From the IMG/VR virus record IMGVR_UViG_3300032797_000052, positions 1 to 59,888 of that record: a stretch of DNA of 59,888 nt, one strand, 5' to 3'. Positions 53,675-59,623 of the stretch are shown in pieces; the stretch's first letter is position 1; each line of letters begins with the position of its first letter. Under the pieces are notes generated by a model. That model ran no database searches, was not told the origin of the DNA, and saw only the letters and a program-made list of their open reading frames with translations. The stretch is from a virus. Both the position numbers and the translations under genes were made by a program.

Positions 53675-54112
53675 CTGTAAAGGTACAAGAGCATTATAAC
53701 CCGGATTCTAGTATTCCAGCTTTACATAATAAAATTTAGGACTCTGTTCTATTTGTAGAACAAAACCTTAAATAATAGGGTTTCGCATAGCCAACTTCGG
53801 GTTTAGTACTCAGTACTCTGTACTCAAGGAGGCTATAGTAACAGGAACTTAAAACTAATTCGGAATCTGAGTAAGCGTAGAGTAAACTAAAAAAGGCGAG
53901 TACTTAGTACTCATTACTAATTTGGATAGAAAACATAACAGTTGCCCCCAAGTAATGCGGATTCTATCCAGTTGAGTACTCAGTATATAGTAATTAGTAC
54001 TCATTGTCGAGTAAACAAATCAGACTAATCTGGCCTAATTACTATATGCTACATACTCAATAGAAAGTAGAATAATAGAAAATTTATTAGTTTATTGAGT
54101 ATTTTAGGTTCT

Positions 54113-54145
54113 GAGGTAACGGAATTTGAATAGAAATCGGGTTTT
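54113..54145 (+). repeat. 33-nt conserved block, copy 1
   Basis: GAGGTAACGGAA, seven variable bases, AGAAATCGG, then a T-rich end. The second copy is at 59587-59619 in the same orientation with identical spacing. GAGGTAACGG also occurs in the structured element at 58034-58151. Confidence 0.65.
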
Positions 54146-54334
54146 CTGAGTACTCAATACTGATTGACTGGCGATTGAGTAAATTGTTGTCTTTTGAGTA
54201 GATAAATAGTGTGTTTGTACTGTACAAATTATATTTTTGAGGTTAAAGTGCTATTATACTGTATTGTGAGTAATACAGCCTTATAACAGCATCTAATAGG
54301 ATAATCAACAAATACTAAGATTTCTTTCAGTCAA

Positions 54335-54388
54335 AATCTTTAAGGTGCGATTCGGAGGGTCATGGTACAATCAAGGTGGCAGCCGCAC
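54335..54388 (+). promoter_or_regulatory. Leader RNA motif, copy 1
   Basis: AATCTTTAAGGTGCG is identical over 15 nt to a sequence in the leader at 59143-59199 (other strand). After it come CGGA, TGG-ACAAT, AAGG and TGG in the same order in both. GTGCG (54345-54349) pairs with CGCAC (54384-54388). The element ends 38 bases before the start of the 171-residue gene, so it is probably a conserved 5' leader. Confidence 0.65.
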
Positions 54389-54426
54389 GTCTAGACAAAG
54401 CTGAGTAATAGAAAAGGAGTACTGAA

Positions 54427-54942
54427 ATGGCTACAAATAAGAAAATCTCCTTTACACTGGAAAGTTCACCAAATAAGAATTATCGAGTAGGAAAATCTCT
54501 CCGATTTACATGGGCAGACTTGTTTTTAGCATTAGATACAGTAAAACCTCTTTGTTCGAGTAAAATCCTACGGGCGGTTATTCAATCTTTGCTGAATAGT
54601 GGCAAAGATTTTACTCATCAATATTTGTGGAAAGTAGTAGAAATGCTATACAAAGAGAAACTGTTAAAAACAAGCGATACAATGAAAGTATGCGTTTGGA
54701 TTATAGCAGCTTATGGGTACATGCACGGCTGTTCTACTGATGAATATGGTATAGGAACTTTCCCTCATCCATCGGGGCCGAGTAGAATCAAGAAAGTGAG
54801 GTTCACTGACTGGCGTGATAATCTAGTCTGTCCACTTTGTAGTAGAATCTACCATCCTAGAAAGGGCAGAGTAAATAAGGAGGTGATTGTAAAAGAATTT
54901 GGAGTATGGTTAGAAAATCATCTTACACGCGAACCACACTAG
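54427..54942 (+). CDS. Hypothetical early-type protein
   Basis: 171 residues with AAGGAG seven bases before ATG. An N-terminal beta-like start (KKISFTLESSPNKNYRVGKS), a helical middle and a CxxC (VCPLCSRIYHPRKG) near 138 that could hold zinc. It is preceded by the conserved leader and followed by the PC4-like gene. Function unknown. Confidence 0.65.
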   Translation: MATNKKISFTLESSPNKNYRVGKSLRFTWADLFLALDTVKPLCSSKILRAVIQSLLNSGKDFTHQYLWKVVEMLYKEKLLKTSDTMKVCVWIIAAYGYMHGCSTDEYGIGTFPHPSGPSRIKKVRFTDWRDNLVCPLCSRIYHPRKGRVNKEVIVKEFGVWLENHLTREPH

Positions 54943-54959
54943 ACAAGGAGAATAGTAAA

Positions 54960-55214
54960 ATGCCAAAGAATCCAATTACCTCAAATGGAATACTTACTCC
55001 GCCAACAGAGATTAGTTGTGTATCTGAATCACGTGACTTCTTGAAAGTAACCAAATCCTTCTATAATGGAAAGGAGCGAATAGATATTCGTTTCTGGTAC
55101 GTTGCAGCCGACGATGAAACTCTACTTCCTGGTAAAAGAGGAATCTCACTATCTCCTGAATCTGCTTTAGATGTGGCAAAGGCAATTCAGACAATCTTAG
55201 GGAGGAAAAAGTAA
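54960..55214 (+). CDS. PC4-like ssDNA-binding protein
   Basis: 84 residues from ATG at 54960 (AAGGAG nine bases upstream). SFYNGKERIDIRFWYVAADD, then LLPGKRGISLSPESALDV and AIQTIL reproduce the PC4/p15 core (beta strands with DIRxWY, then PGKKGISL and a helix). PC4 proteins bind ssDNA and act in transcription and repair in eukaryotes; bacterial and phage relatives exist. It may open or protect promoter or replication DNA. A terminator follows. Confidence 0.75.
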   Translation: MPKNPITSNGILTPPTEISCVSESRDFLKVTKSFYNGKERIDIRFWYVAADDETLLPGKRGISLSPESALDVAKAIQTILGRKK

Positions 55215-55229
55215 AAATAGTATAATACT

Positions 55230-55257
55230 AGAGGCCTCATTAGAGGCCTCTTTTTTT
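55230..55257 (+). terminator. Terminator after PC4-like gene
   Basis: AGAGGCCT (55230-55237) pairs with AGGCCTCT (55244-55251) over a 6-nt loop, followed by T7. Confidence 0.85.
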
Positions 55258-55299
55258 ATTTAAAGAAACTATCAATCTACTCAAAAGGAGAGTAAAACA

Positions 55300-55788
55300 A
55301 TGCTATCAAATAGAGAGGCACAGAATTTAGATAATTGGATCACTGGTCATCATGGAGAGGATCAATTTAGAGGATTATCTGATGTATTCTGTGCTGATTG
55401 TCCTCATGAAAGCGAGTGTGGTAGAGATGCCTATTGTAATAGTGAAGAAGAGAAAAAGGTATACTTGAGAAGTATTCAAGAAGTTGATTTTAGTGACGAT
55501 AAGTTTCAAAAAGAACTTTCTGAGGAAGTTAGGAAACTAGGTAAATATATTTATGAATGTCCTACACACGGCAGATTCTTTTTTGACAAACAAGGAGAAG
55601 AATTAGGTTGTGATTATTGTGGAATGATTCTTAGTGAACTTATTTGTTTTTGTGAGGATTGTGATACTAGAACCTCTGTTAAACCTATTGTCCTTTATTT
55701 TCCTAGATGTATAAATTGTGGAAAAGAAGTAAAAGTCTATAAAGAAGAGGAGATTGTTAGTTTACCATGCGACCCACATCCAGAATAA
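55300..55788 (+). CDS. Multi-zinc-site protein
   Basis: 162 residues. CADCPHESECGRDAYC near 31-46, then YECPTHG, CDYCGM, CFCEDC and CINCGKEV, about 14 cysteines in all. It is likely a multi-zinc adaptor. The upstream leader carries TACTC and GAGTA close to the AAGGAGAG site. Function unknown. Confidence 0.65.
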   Translation: MLSNREAQNLDNWITGHHGEDQFRGLSDVFCADCPHESECGRDAYCNSEEEKKVYLRSIQEVDFSDDKFQKELSEEVRKLGKYIYECPTHGRFFFDKQGEELGCDYCGMILSELICFCEDCDTRTSVKPIVLYFPRCINCGKEVKVYKEEEIVSLPCDPHPE

Positions 55789-56039
55789 AGCCATTACTTA
55801 AAAAGATAGAGGCTATTTGGATAAAACATCCTGATTTAAGATTGCTACAAATACTCCTAAATCTAACTGAAGATGATGTAGCATACTATATGGAGGATGA
55901 TGAACTAAGCAGACGATTAGATGAATTGTATAATAATATAAAGATGATCCCTGCTGATAAAGTAGTTTTGAGGAGAGCAGAGAAAAGTCTTAATCGCCCT
56001 GATTCAGTAAAGAAAAACAAGGATTATATATCACTGTGA
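55767..56039 (+). CDS. Conserved phage protein, HPDLR motif
   Basis: 90 residues. IEAIWIKHPDLRLLQILLNL near 14-33 and YMEDDELSRRLDEL near 41-54 match a small family seen in many phages, where the motif is IWxxHPDLRxxQIL followed by an acidic DDEL. No function known. Overlaps the previous gene by 22 bp in another frame. Confidence 0.7.
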   Translation: MRPTSRIKPLLKKIEAIWIKHPDLRLLQILLNLTEDDVAYYMEDDELSRRLDELYNNIKMIPADKVVLRRAEKSLNRPDSVKKNKDYISL

Positions 56040-56048
56040 AAGGATAAA

Positions 56049-56270
56049 ATGATTAGCAAAAACTTAATTAAAATAATTTTAGACTCTTTAGTGAAAGATA
56101 TAGTATTAATCACAGAAAACGGTATGTGTTTTAGTGATTACTTATTTTATATCCCCTGTAAGAATTCTTATTGTGTATATGATACTTACTTTAAAATTGA
56201 GGATGTTAGACTAATCGAAATAGGTGTTGAAAGGAGAGCTTGTATAATGCTCAAGGATAGAAGAATGTGA
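56049..56270 (+). CDS. Hypothetical small protein
   Basis: 73 residues, mixed beta and helix (DSLVKDIVLITENGMCFSDY), rich in aromatic residues and cysteines without a clear zinc pattern. AAAGGA precedes ATG. No family recognised. Confidence 0.55.
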   Translation: MISKNLIKIILDSLVKDIVLITENGMCFSDYLFYIPCKNSYCVYDTYFKIEDVRLIEIGVERRACIMLKDRRM

Positions 56271-56521
56271 ACATTCACTTTAAATGCCCTGTTTGTCATA
56301 AAAGAGATAAGAATAAAGTATATTACGATCCTCTCTATGAACTTGGTGATGTTGATTATCATAAATGCCCTAATTGCGGCTCTATGATAAATATCCAAGA
56401 ATATATGAAACTTGATATTTGGGATAAAGTATTGTTAGGTTTTTTTGTGTTATATTTAGTAATAGGTTGTTGTTATCTTATGTACCTGGCTACTCAGCAT
56501 ATTAATATTGTGATACATTAA
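56267..56521 (+). CDS. Zinc ribbon plus membrane anchor protein
   Basis: 84 residues from GTG at 56267 overlapping the previous stop. FKCPVCHKRDKNK and YHKCPNCGSMI give a zinc ribbon in the first 40 residues, and VLLGFFVLYLVIGCCYLMYL near 55-74 is a transmembrane helix. It would display a zinc domain on the cytoplasmic side of the membrane. Ends by TAATG overlap with the next micropeptide. Confidence 0.6.
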   Translation: MNIHFKCPVCHKRDKNKVYYDPLYELGDVDYHKCPNCGSMINIQEYMKLDIWDKVLLGFFVLYLVIGCCYLMYLATQHINIVIH

Positions 56522-56625
56522 TGATAGAAAATATATTTAGAATAGTTCAGATATTTCCTCTAATTGTTTTAATTGCTGCAATAATTATGCTCATTACTCA
56601 AATCAGAATGTGGAGGATAAAATGA
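56521..56625 (+). CDS. 34-aa membrane micropeptide
   Basis: TAATG overlap with the previous stop and ATGA overlap with the next start, so translation coupling is likely. MIENIFRIVQIFPLIVLIAA begins the product and the span runs to about residue 26, with a basic tail. Role unknown; perhaps a partner of the zinc-ribbon membrane protein. Confidence 0.55.
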   Translation: MIENIFRIVQIFPLIVLIAAIIMLITQIRMWRIK

Positions 56626-57032
56626 AATATTATAGTAGTTGGTTTTTGATTAGATATTACCACATTAAATATCGAATCAAGAGTCGATTTGCTAGTTTTC
56701 TTTTGAAAATAGCTTCTATTCTGCATAATATAGCATATATTATAGGCAGGATAGAGAACTCTATACTAAAACTTGGTAGAAAGTTTATGGATAAATCTAG
56801 TGAAATATCAATTAATGCCTTTGATATGTCTAATAGAGAATATGATGAGTTTATTAAGAAAATGGATTTAGATGTAAATAAGCATAAAATACTAGAAGAT
56901 ACAATAGAAGACTTAGAAGATATTTTAGACATAGTAGATGCAAATAAAACATTAGATGAATTATTACATCTACCGCCTACAATAGATAAAGATGAATCTC
57001 CTTTAACAATGGGTAACTGCCGTATAACCTAA
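56622..57032 (+). CDS. Hypothetical protein with acidic C-terminus
   Basis: 136 residues from ATG at 56622 (GGAGG five bases upstream). Basic amphipathic N-terminal half (YYSSWFLIRYYHIKYRIK) that could lie on the membrane, and acidic C-terminal half with an EDLEDILD run. No family recognised. Followed by a strong terminator. Confidence 0.6.
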   Translation: MKYYSSWFLIRYYHIKYRIKSRFASFLLKIASILHNIAYIIGRIENSILKLGRKFMDKSSEISINAFDMSNREYDEFIKKMDLDVNKHKILEDTIEDLEDILDIVDANKTLDELLHLPPTIDKDESPLTMGNCRIT

Positions 57033-57043
57033 CAAAACTACAA

Positions 57044-57074
57044 GCAGAGAGGCCAAAAACCTCTCTGCTTTTTC
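57044..57074 (+). terminator. Terminator after 136-aa gene
   Basis: GCAGAGAGG (57044-57052) pairs perfectly with CCTCTCTGC (57060-57068) over a 7-nt loop, followed by TTTTTC. Confidence 0.9.
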
Positions 57075-57089
57075 TATTTAATCTATCAG

Positions 57090-57184
57090 TACTCAGATTT
57101 GGGTACTCAGATGATGAGTAGGCCAAGAGTAGAGAAAAAACTTGAGTACCGAGCAGCAGTTTGAGTACTCAGTAATTAATACTC
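57090..57184. repeat. GAGTA/TACTC motif array, block 2
   Basis: About eight GAGTA or TACTC copies in 95 bp without a gene, ending in TTGAGTACTCAGTAATTA, which is nearly the same as 53972-53985 and its downstream sequence (ACTCATTGT and ACAAAC also shared). It lies between two converging terminators. Confidence 0.75.
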
Positions 57185-57197
57185 ATTGTAGACAAAC

Positions 57198-57232
57198 AAA
57201 AAAATTAGGAGAGGAGGATTATCCTCCTCTCC
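57198..57232 (-). terminator. Terminator for leftward gene at 57263
   Basis: GGAGAGGAGGA (57208-57218) pairs perfectly with TCCTCCTCTCC (57222-57232) over 3 nt; A-rich 57198-57204 gives the U tract when read leftward. Confidence 0.85.
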
Positions 57233-57262
57233 TCTTGCCGTGACTAAATACAACGGCAAGTA

Positions 57263-57847
57263 TTACAATGCAACACTGACTTCTGCCTCAGTAATTTTAC
57301 TATTGCGAGCCTTGGGTTCATTTGCTTGTCGAGGATAACGCTTGAATGATTCTCTAGCAGCATTTGTCTTAATGCCACACATTGTAATCAAATCCTTAAC
57401 ATTGAATATCATCATGCCACCGCGTGCAGCATAATTAACTATTACATTATAATCAGCAGGTTCTTTACTAAATCCTAATTGTTTGAATTTTGACGCAACT
57501 TCATTCACCCAAGCAGCAAATCCTAATTGTCTAGCACCACGCGCTGTACCACTACCACCGACAATTGCATTGAAAAGGAATTCTGCTTGATTAGGATTTA
57601 ATCCATTAATGAACTGAGATTCAGCATAGATTAAAAGTGGATTACCCTTACCGGCCACTTCTACTGAAATCTCATTAATCTGACCTTTTTCAACACTTGT
57701 GGCAATAGGTAATGTACTGCCAAAAGCTTTTAGACTAGGAAGAGTCAGTAAAGTAACTTTCTTTGTATTAGAAGTAGGCTTACTAATAGGTTTCTGAGGA
57801 ACTTTACTATTAGCTATTCTATTGTGCAGTTCCTTTTTACCAGTCAC
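57263..57847 (-). CDS. Hypothetical protein
   Basis: 194 residues from GTG at 57847, favoured by GAGG eight bases upstream; an alternative GTG at 57868 adds seven residues but overlaps the previous stop and lacks a site. A Lys/Pro-rich N-terminal tail (about 30 residues) is followed by an alpha/beta domain with VSVEVAGKGNPLLIYAES and a helical GTARGARQLGFAAWVNEVAS. No family recognised. It is the last gene of a leftward unit with the 46-residue gene. Confidence 0.65.
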   Translation of the reverse strand: MTGKKELHNRIANSKVPQKPISKPTSNTKKVTLLTLPSLKAFGSTLPIATSVEKGQINEISVEVAGKGNPLLIYAESQFINGLNPNQAEFLFNAIVGGSGTARGARQLGFAAWVNEVASKFKQLGFSKEPADYNVIVNYAARGGMMIFNVKDLITMCGIKTNAARESFKRYPRQANEPKARNSKITEAEVSVAL

Positions 57848-57860
57848 TTTATTTTCCTCG

Positions 57861-58001
57861 TTACTCACATACTTGCTTTAAGACTTTAACAGGAATTCTA
57901 ATCTTATCCGGGTTTCTAATAATTCTATCTTTACGCTTAGTTATCACTTTAACAGATTCATTACTAATATGGAACCTAATTCTTATATCATATGTTCGCA
58001 T
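57861..58001 (-). CDS. Small basic protein (46 aa)
   Basis: ATG at 58001 is preceded by AAGGAG six bases upstream. The product begins MRTYDIRIRFHISNESVKVI and ends LKQVCE; it is rich in Arg, Lys and Ile in beta-like alternation. It lies just downstream of the structured element at 58034-58151 and before the 194-residue gene, so it may be the controlled first gene of that unit. Confidence 0.6.
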   Translation of the reverse strand: MRTYDIRIRFHISNESVKVITKRKDRIIRNPDKIRIPVKVLKQVCE

Positions 58002-58033
58002 TGTAGGCTCCTTGACTATGCTATTAAAATGAA

Positions 58034-58151
58034 AAATGCTACTCAGATAAGAGTAGTAGAGGGTTTAAGAGGTAACGGCGAGACCTCTCATATTATAATG
58101 GCCGTTTCGATAATGATAAAAGTCTCTACTACTCATATCCGAGTAGCATTT
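58034..58151. ncRNA. Long stem with pseudoknotted hairpin, candidate structured RNA
   Basis: AAATGCTACTC (58034-58044) pairs with GAGTAGCATTT (58141-58151), GATA with TATC, and GAGTAGTAGAG (58051-58061) with CTCTACTACTC (58124-58134): 26 of 28 positions pair. Inside, AGAGGT/ACCTCT (58068-58073, 58083-58088) closes a 9-nt loop whose AACGGC (58074-58079) is exactly complementary to GCCGTT (58101-58106), which allows a pseudoknot. The fold works on either strand; being upstream of a leftward gene favours the minus strand, as a leader or a processed RNA. Confidence 0.65.
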
Positions 58152-58163
58152 CATTTATTTTAG

Positions 58164-58235
58164 TACGCCTACGAGGAATTGAACCTCGATCAATAGATTA
58201 AAAGTCTACTGCACTATCCTTTGTGCTATAGGCGC
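58164..58235 (-). tRNA. tRNA-Lys (TTT)
   Basis: Acceptor GCGCCTA/TAGGCGT with one G-U, D stem GCAC/GTGC, anticodon stem GTAGA/TCTAT with loop CTTTTAA, T arm GAGG-TTCAATT-CCTC and flanking pair. CCA is not encoded, so it must be added by the host enzyme. First-processed end of a three-tRNA leftward cluster. Confidence 0.93.
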
Positions 58236-58246
58236 ATGATTCTGAG

Positions 58247-58319
58247 TGGACTAGGGTAGACTCGAACTACCAGCCGACCGCTTATAAGACGGTTGCACGT
58301 ACCATCGTGCTGCTAGTCC
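58247..58319 (-). tRNA. tRNA-Ile (TAT)
   Basis: Acceptor GGACTAG/CTAGTCC with discriminator A; anticodon stem ACCGT/GCGGT with loop CTTATAA, so anticodon TAT for AUA codons; T arm GTAG-TTCGAGT-CTAC. Bacteria normally read AUA with a lysidine-modified CAT anticodon; a TAT isoacceptor supplies it without that enzyme. CCA not encoded. It lies 11 bp from tRNA-Lys. Confidence 0.9.
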
Positions 58320-58442
58320 AAAGATGCTGTAGTTTATTGGCTTTTATCCTACAGCGTATCCTGCCTGTAACTACTAACAGGTTGTCTTTTGGTGCCCACC
58401 TATTAGGTGCTCACCGCAGAGTAGTTTTAAGCCACAGGATAG
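58320..58442 (-). other. tRNA spacer with three hairpins
   Basis: Between the Ile and Leu tRNAs lie 123 nt with three stems read on the minus strand: GGTG-AG-CACCT/AGGTG-GG-CACC, CCTGT/ACAGG closing 8 nt, and GCTGTAG/CTACAGC. ATCCTGT and GCAGGAT could close the first two like an acceptor stem. The middle lacks a normal D arm and anticodon loop, so it is not called a tRNA. It may be a processing spacer or a decayed tRNA. Confidence 0.45.
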
Positions 58443-58526
58443 TCCCACCACCGAGATTTGCACTCGGACGCCATTACTGGCTGTGGATTTTAAGTCCACT
58501 ATGTCTGCTAGTTTCATCATGGTGGG
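58443..58526 (-). tRNA. tRNA-Leu (TAA)
   Basis: Acceptor CCCACCA/TGGTGGG with discriminator A; anticodon stem GTGGA/TCCAC with loop CTTAAAA (TAA, for UUA codons); long variable arm GCCA-GTAA-TGGC typical of Leu; T arm CCGAG-TGCAAAT-CTCGG. CCA not encoded. UUA and AUA codons are frequent in this AT-rich genome, which fits the isoacceptors carried. Confidence 0.92.
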
Positions 58527-58534
58527 AGTAGTGG

Positions 58535-58540
58535 ATTATA
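58535..58540 (-). promoter_or_regulatory. Probable -10 element for tRNA cluster
   Basis: TATAAT on the minus strand, 8 bp before tRNA-Leu. At -35 there is no TTGACA; instead CTGAGTA, a copy of the GAGTA motif, covers that position. Confidence 0.5.
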
Positions 58541-58617
58541 CTGTATAGATGCGAATACTCAGGCGGATACTCACTGGCGAGTACTCCGAACCACTTTACA
58601 TCGTACTCTCAGTATAA

Positions 58618-58682
58618 CCCACTGTTCTGAGTATAAATGGAAGTTTCTCTTACTTCAGTACATTTATACTCAGAACAGTGGG
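58618..58682. repeat. Perfect 22-bp inverted repeat
   Basis: Positions 58618-58639 are the exact reverse complement of 58661-58682, with a 21-nt loop. Each arm contains a GAGTA or TACTC copy. It lies between the leftward gene at 58714 and the tRNA cluster. No U tract follows either way, so it is not a standard terminator. It may be a regulator-binding site or an RNase III-cut hairpin. Confidence 0.7.
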
Positions 58683-58713
58683 GGAGAGGGCGAACCCGAT
58701 AGACTAGACTAGT

Positions 58714-59097
58714 CTAGGATACTGTGGGAACGGGTAGAAGAATACTGATCTGTTTAACGGATTCAACATCCGTTATAACAGGCAATTCTACCACGTTCTC
58801 CACTATCTTTTCGGGCTGCATCAAAAGGGCGAGAGCCATTTGCCTCAGATCACCCTGATGCTGGTATCCGCGTAGATTTGTCTTTACTGGTACTATATTC
58901 CCATCATACGGGAGGAGGATAATCCAACGATCATCCTCAGTACCCTTCTCCCATCCAGTATTCAAGAACATGAGGGGAATATGGCGAAGTCCCTTACACA
59001 TCGCCCGAATTTCTGTACCAGATTTTCCGTATCTACTCGGACGTTGAGGCTCACCGGCTGAACCAGATGTATCAGGCTTCCCTGTTTTAGGGGTCAT
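58714..59097 (-). CDS. Hypothetical protein
   Basis: 127 residues with AAGGAG nine bases before ATG. A basic, Ser/Gly/Pro-rich N-terminus (TPKTGKPDTSGSAGEP) and then an alpha/beta domain (DDRWIILLPYDGNIVPVK, LRGYQHQGDLRQMALALL). Base composition is somewhat richer in G and C than its AT-rich surroundings. Its leader shares a motif with the unlinked gene at 54427. Function unknown. Confidence 0.65.
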   Translation of the reverse strand: MTPKTGKPDTSGSAGEPQRPSRYGKSGTEIRAMCKGLRHIPLMFLNTGWEKGTEDDRWIILLPYDGNIVPVKTNLRGYQHQGDLRQMALALLMQPEKIVENVVELPVITDVESVKQISILLPVPTVS

Positions 59098-59142
59098 GGA
59101 GTATTACTCCTTTTTGGGTACTATGTACCAGCCTGCCCATCA

Positions 59143-59199
59143 GGCGCGCCCTCTCCAGCCTTATTGTCCCACAGATTCCGAAAACGCACCTTAAAGATT
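59143..59199 (-). promoter_or_regulatory. Leader RNA motif, copy 2
   Basis: Read leftward, AATCTTTAAGGTGCG is followed by CGGA, TGGGACAAT, AAGG and TGG as in copy 1 (54335-54388). GGTGCG pairs with CGCGCC; the position that is U-A in copy 1 is U-G here, so pairing is kept with a changed base. It lies 46 bases before the 127-residue gene. Confidence 0.65.
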
Positions 59200-59237
59200 C
59201 CGAATGAAAATAATTTTATTATTTGATGGAATTTAGG

Positions 59238-59358
59238 TACTCAAGTGTTGAGTAAGCGGAGAGTAAAAGAGAAATCTTGAGTAGACAAAGAGTAAAATTG
59301 AAGAATTTAGTAGTTAAAACTTTTGAGTACTCAGTAAAAAGTAAAGGAATTTGGAGTA
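59238..59358. repeat. GAGTA/TACTC motif array, block 3
   Basis: About eight copies in 121 bp without a gene, including one TTTGAGTACTCAGTA palindrome (from 59321). The rest of 59200-59429 is plain AT-rich DNA with no gene that I can support. Confidence 0.7.
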
Positions 59359-59429
59359 AAAAAAATTATATTTAGTCCTAATATTCTATTATATATATTT
59401 ATTCTACCATAATTTGTTACTTTAAACAG

Positions 59430-59463
59430 AAAAAAGGGATAACCGCTTTTTTACGGTTATCCC
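59430..59463 (-). terminator. Leftward rho-independent terminator
   Basis: GGGATAACCG (59436-59445) pairs perfectly with CGGTTATCCC (59454-59463); A6 at 59430-59435 gives a U tract leftward. It ends transcripts from the right edge of the window. Confidence 0.85.
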
Positions 59464-59562
59464 TCTCTTCTTTAGAATAGAAACTTTAGCAATTTACAAC
59501 TATTTTTAGTTCATGTTTATCCTCCTAGATATATCATTTTGTTATAAGTTAGAATTTAGAGT
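59430..59562 (-). ncRNA. Short leftward transcript ending in terminator, candidate sRNA
   Basis: A TATAAT (59572-59567) is followed by about 125 nt and a terminator. The RNA would contain AGGAGGATAAAC, a strong ribosome binding site, followed by ATG AAC TAA, a two-codon reading frame. No longer frame follows. It may be a small RNA, a start-stop ribosome trap or the remains of a gene. Confidence 0.4.
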
Positions 59563-59566
59563 AATT

Positions 59567-59572
59567 ATTATA
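59567..59572 (-). promoter_or_regulatory. -10 element with conserved block at -35
   Basis: Minus-strand TATAAT. The conserved 33-nt block (59587-59619) covers the -35 position, with GTTACC 16 bp upstream of the -10. Confidence 0.4.
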
Positions 59573-59586
59573 CTTATATGCTCTCC

Positions 59587-59619
59587 GAGGTAACGGAAAA
59601 TTTTTAGAAATCGGAAATT
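59587..59619 (+). repeat. 33-nt conserved block, copy 2
   Basis: Shares GAGGTAACGGAA and AGAAATCGG with the block at 54113-54145, with the same 7-nt spacing between them. Confidence 0.65.
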
Positions 59620-59623
59620 TTTA

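Larger units (their letters stand above)
53807..54421. repeat. GAGTA/TACTC motif array, block 1
   Basis: By hand count about 20 occurrences of GAGTA or its complement TACTC in about 615 bp without a gene, several as the palindrome TGAGTACTCA followed by GTA or ATA. Chance expectation is one or two. The spacing is irregular, so it is not a tandem repeat. The non-coding stretch 53675-54426 also contains TTTGTAC/GTACAAA (54214-54228) and the leader described at 54335. Confidence 0.8.

Noticed and set aside
53807-54421. CRISPR array or tandem satellite
   Set aside because: The repeats are 5-14 nt with irregular spacing in both orientations and no constant spacers.
57969-58163. 64-residue plus-strand frame over the structured RNA
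   Set aside because: It runs through the long inverted repeat and has no ribosome binding site.
58307-58531. 74-residue plus-strand frame over the tRNA cluster
   Set aside because: It is antisense to tRNA-Ile and tRNA-Leu and has no coding features.
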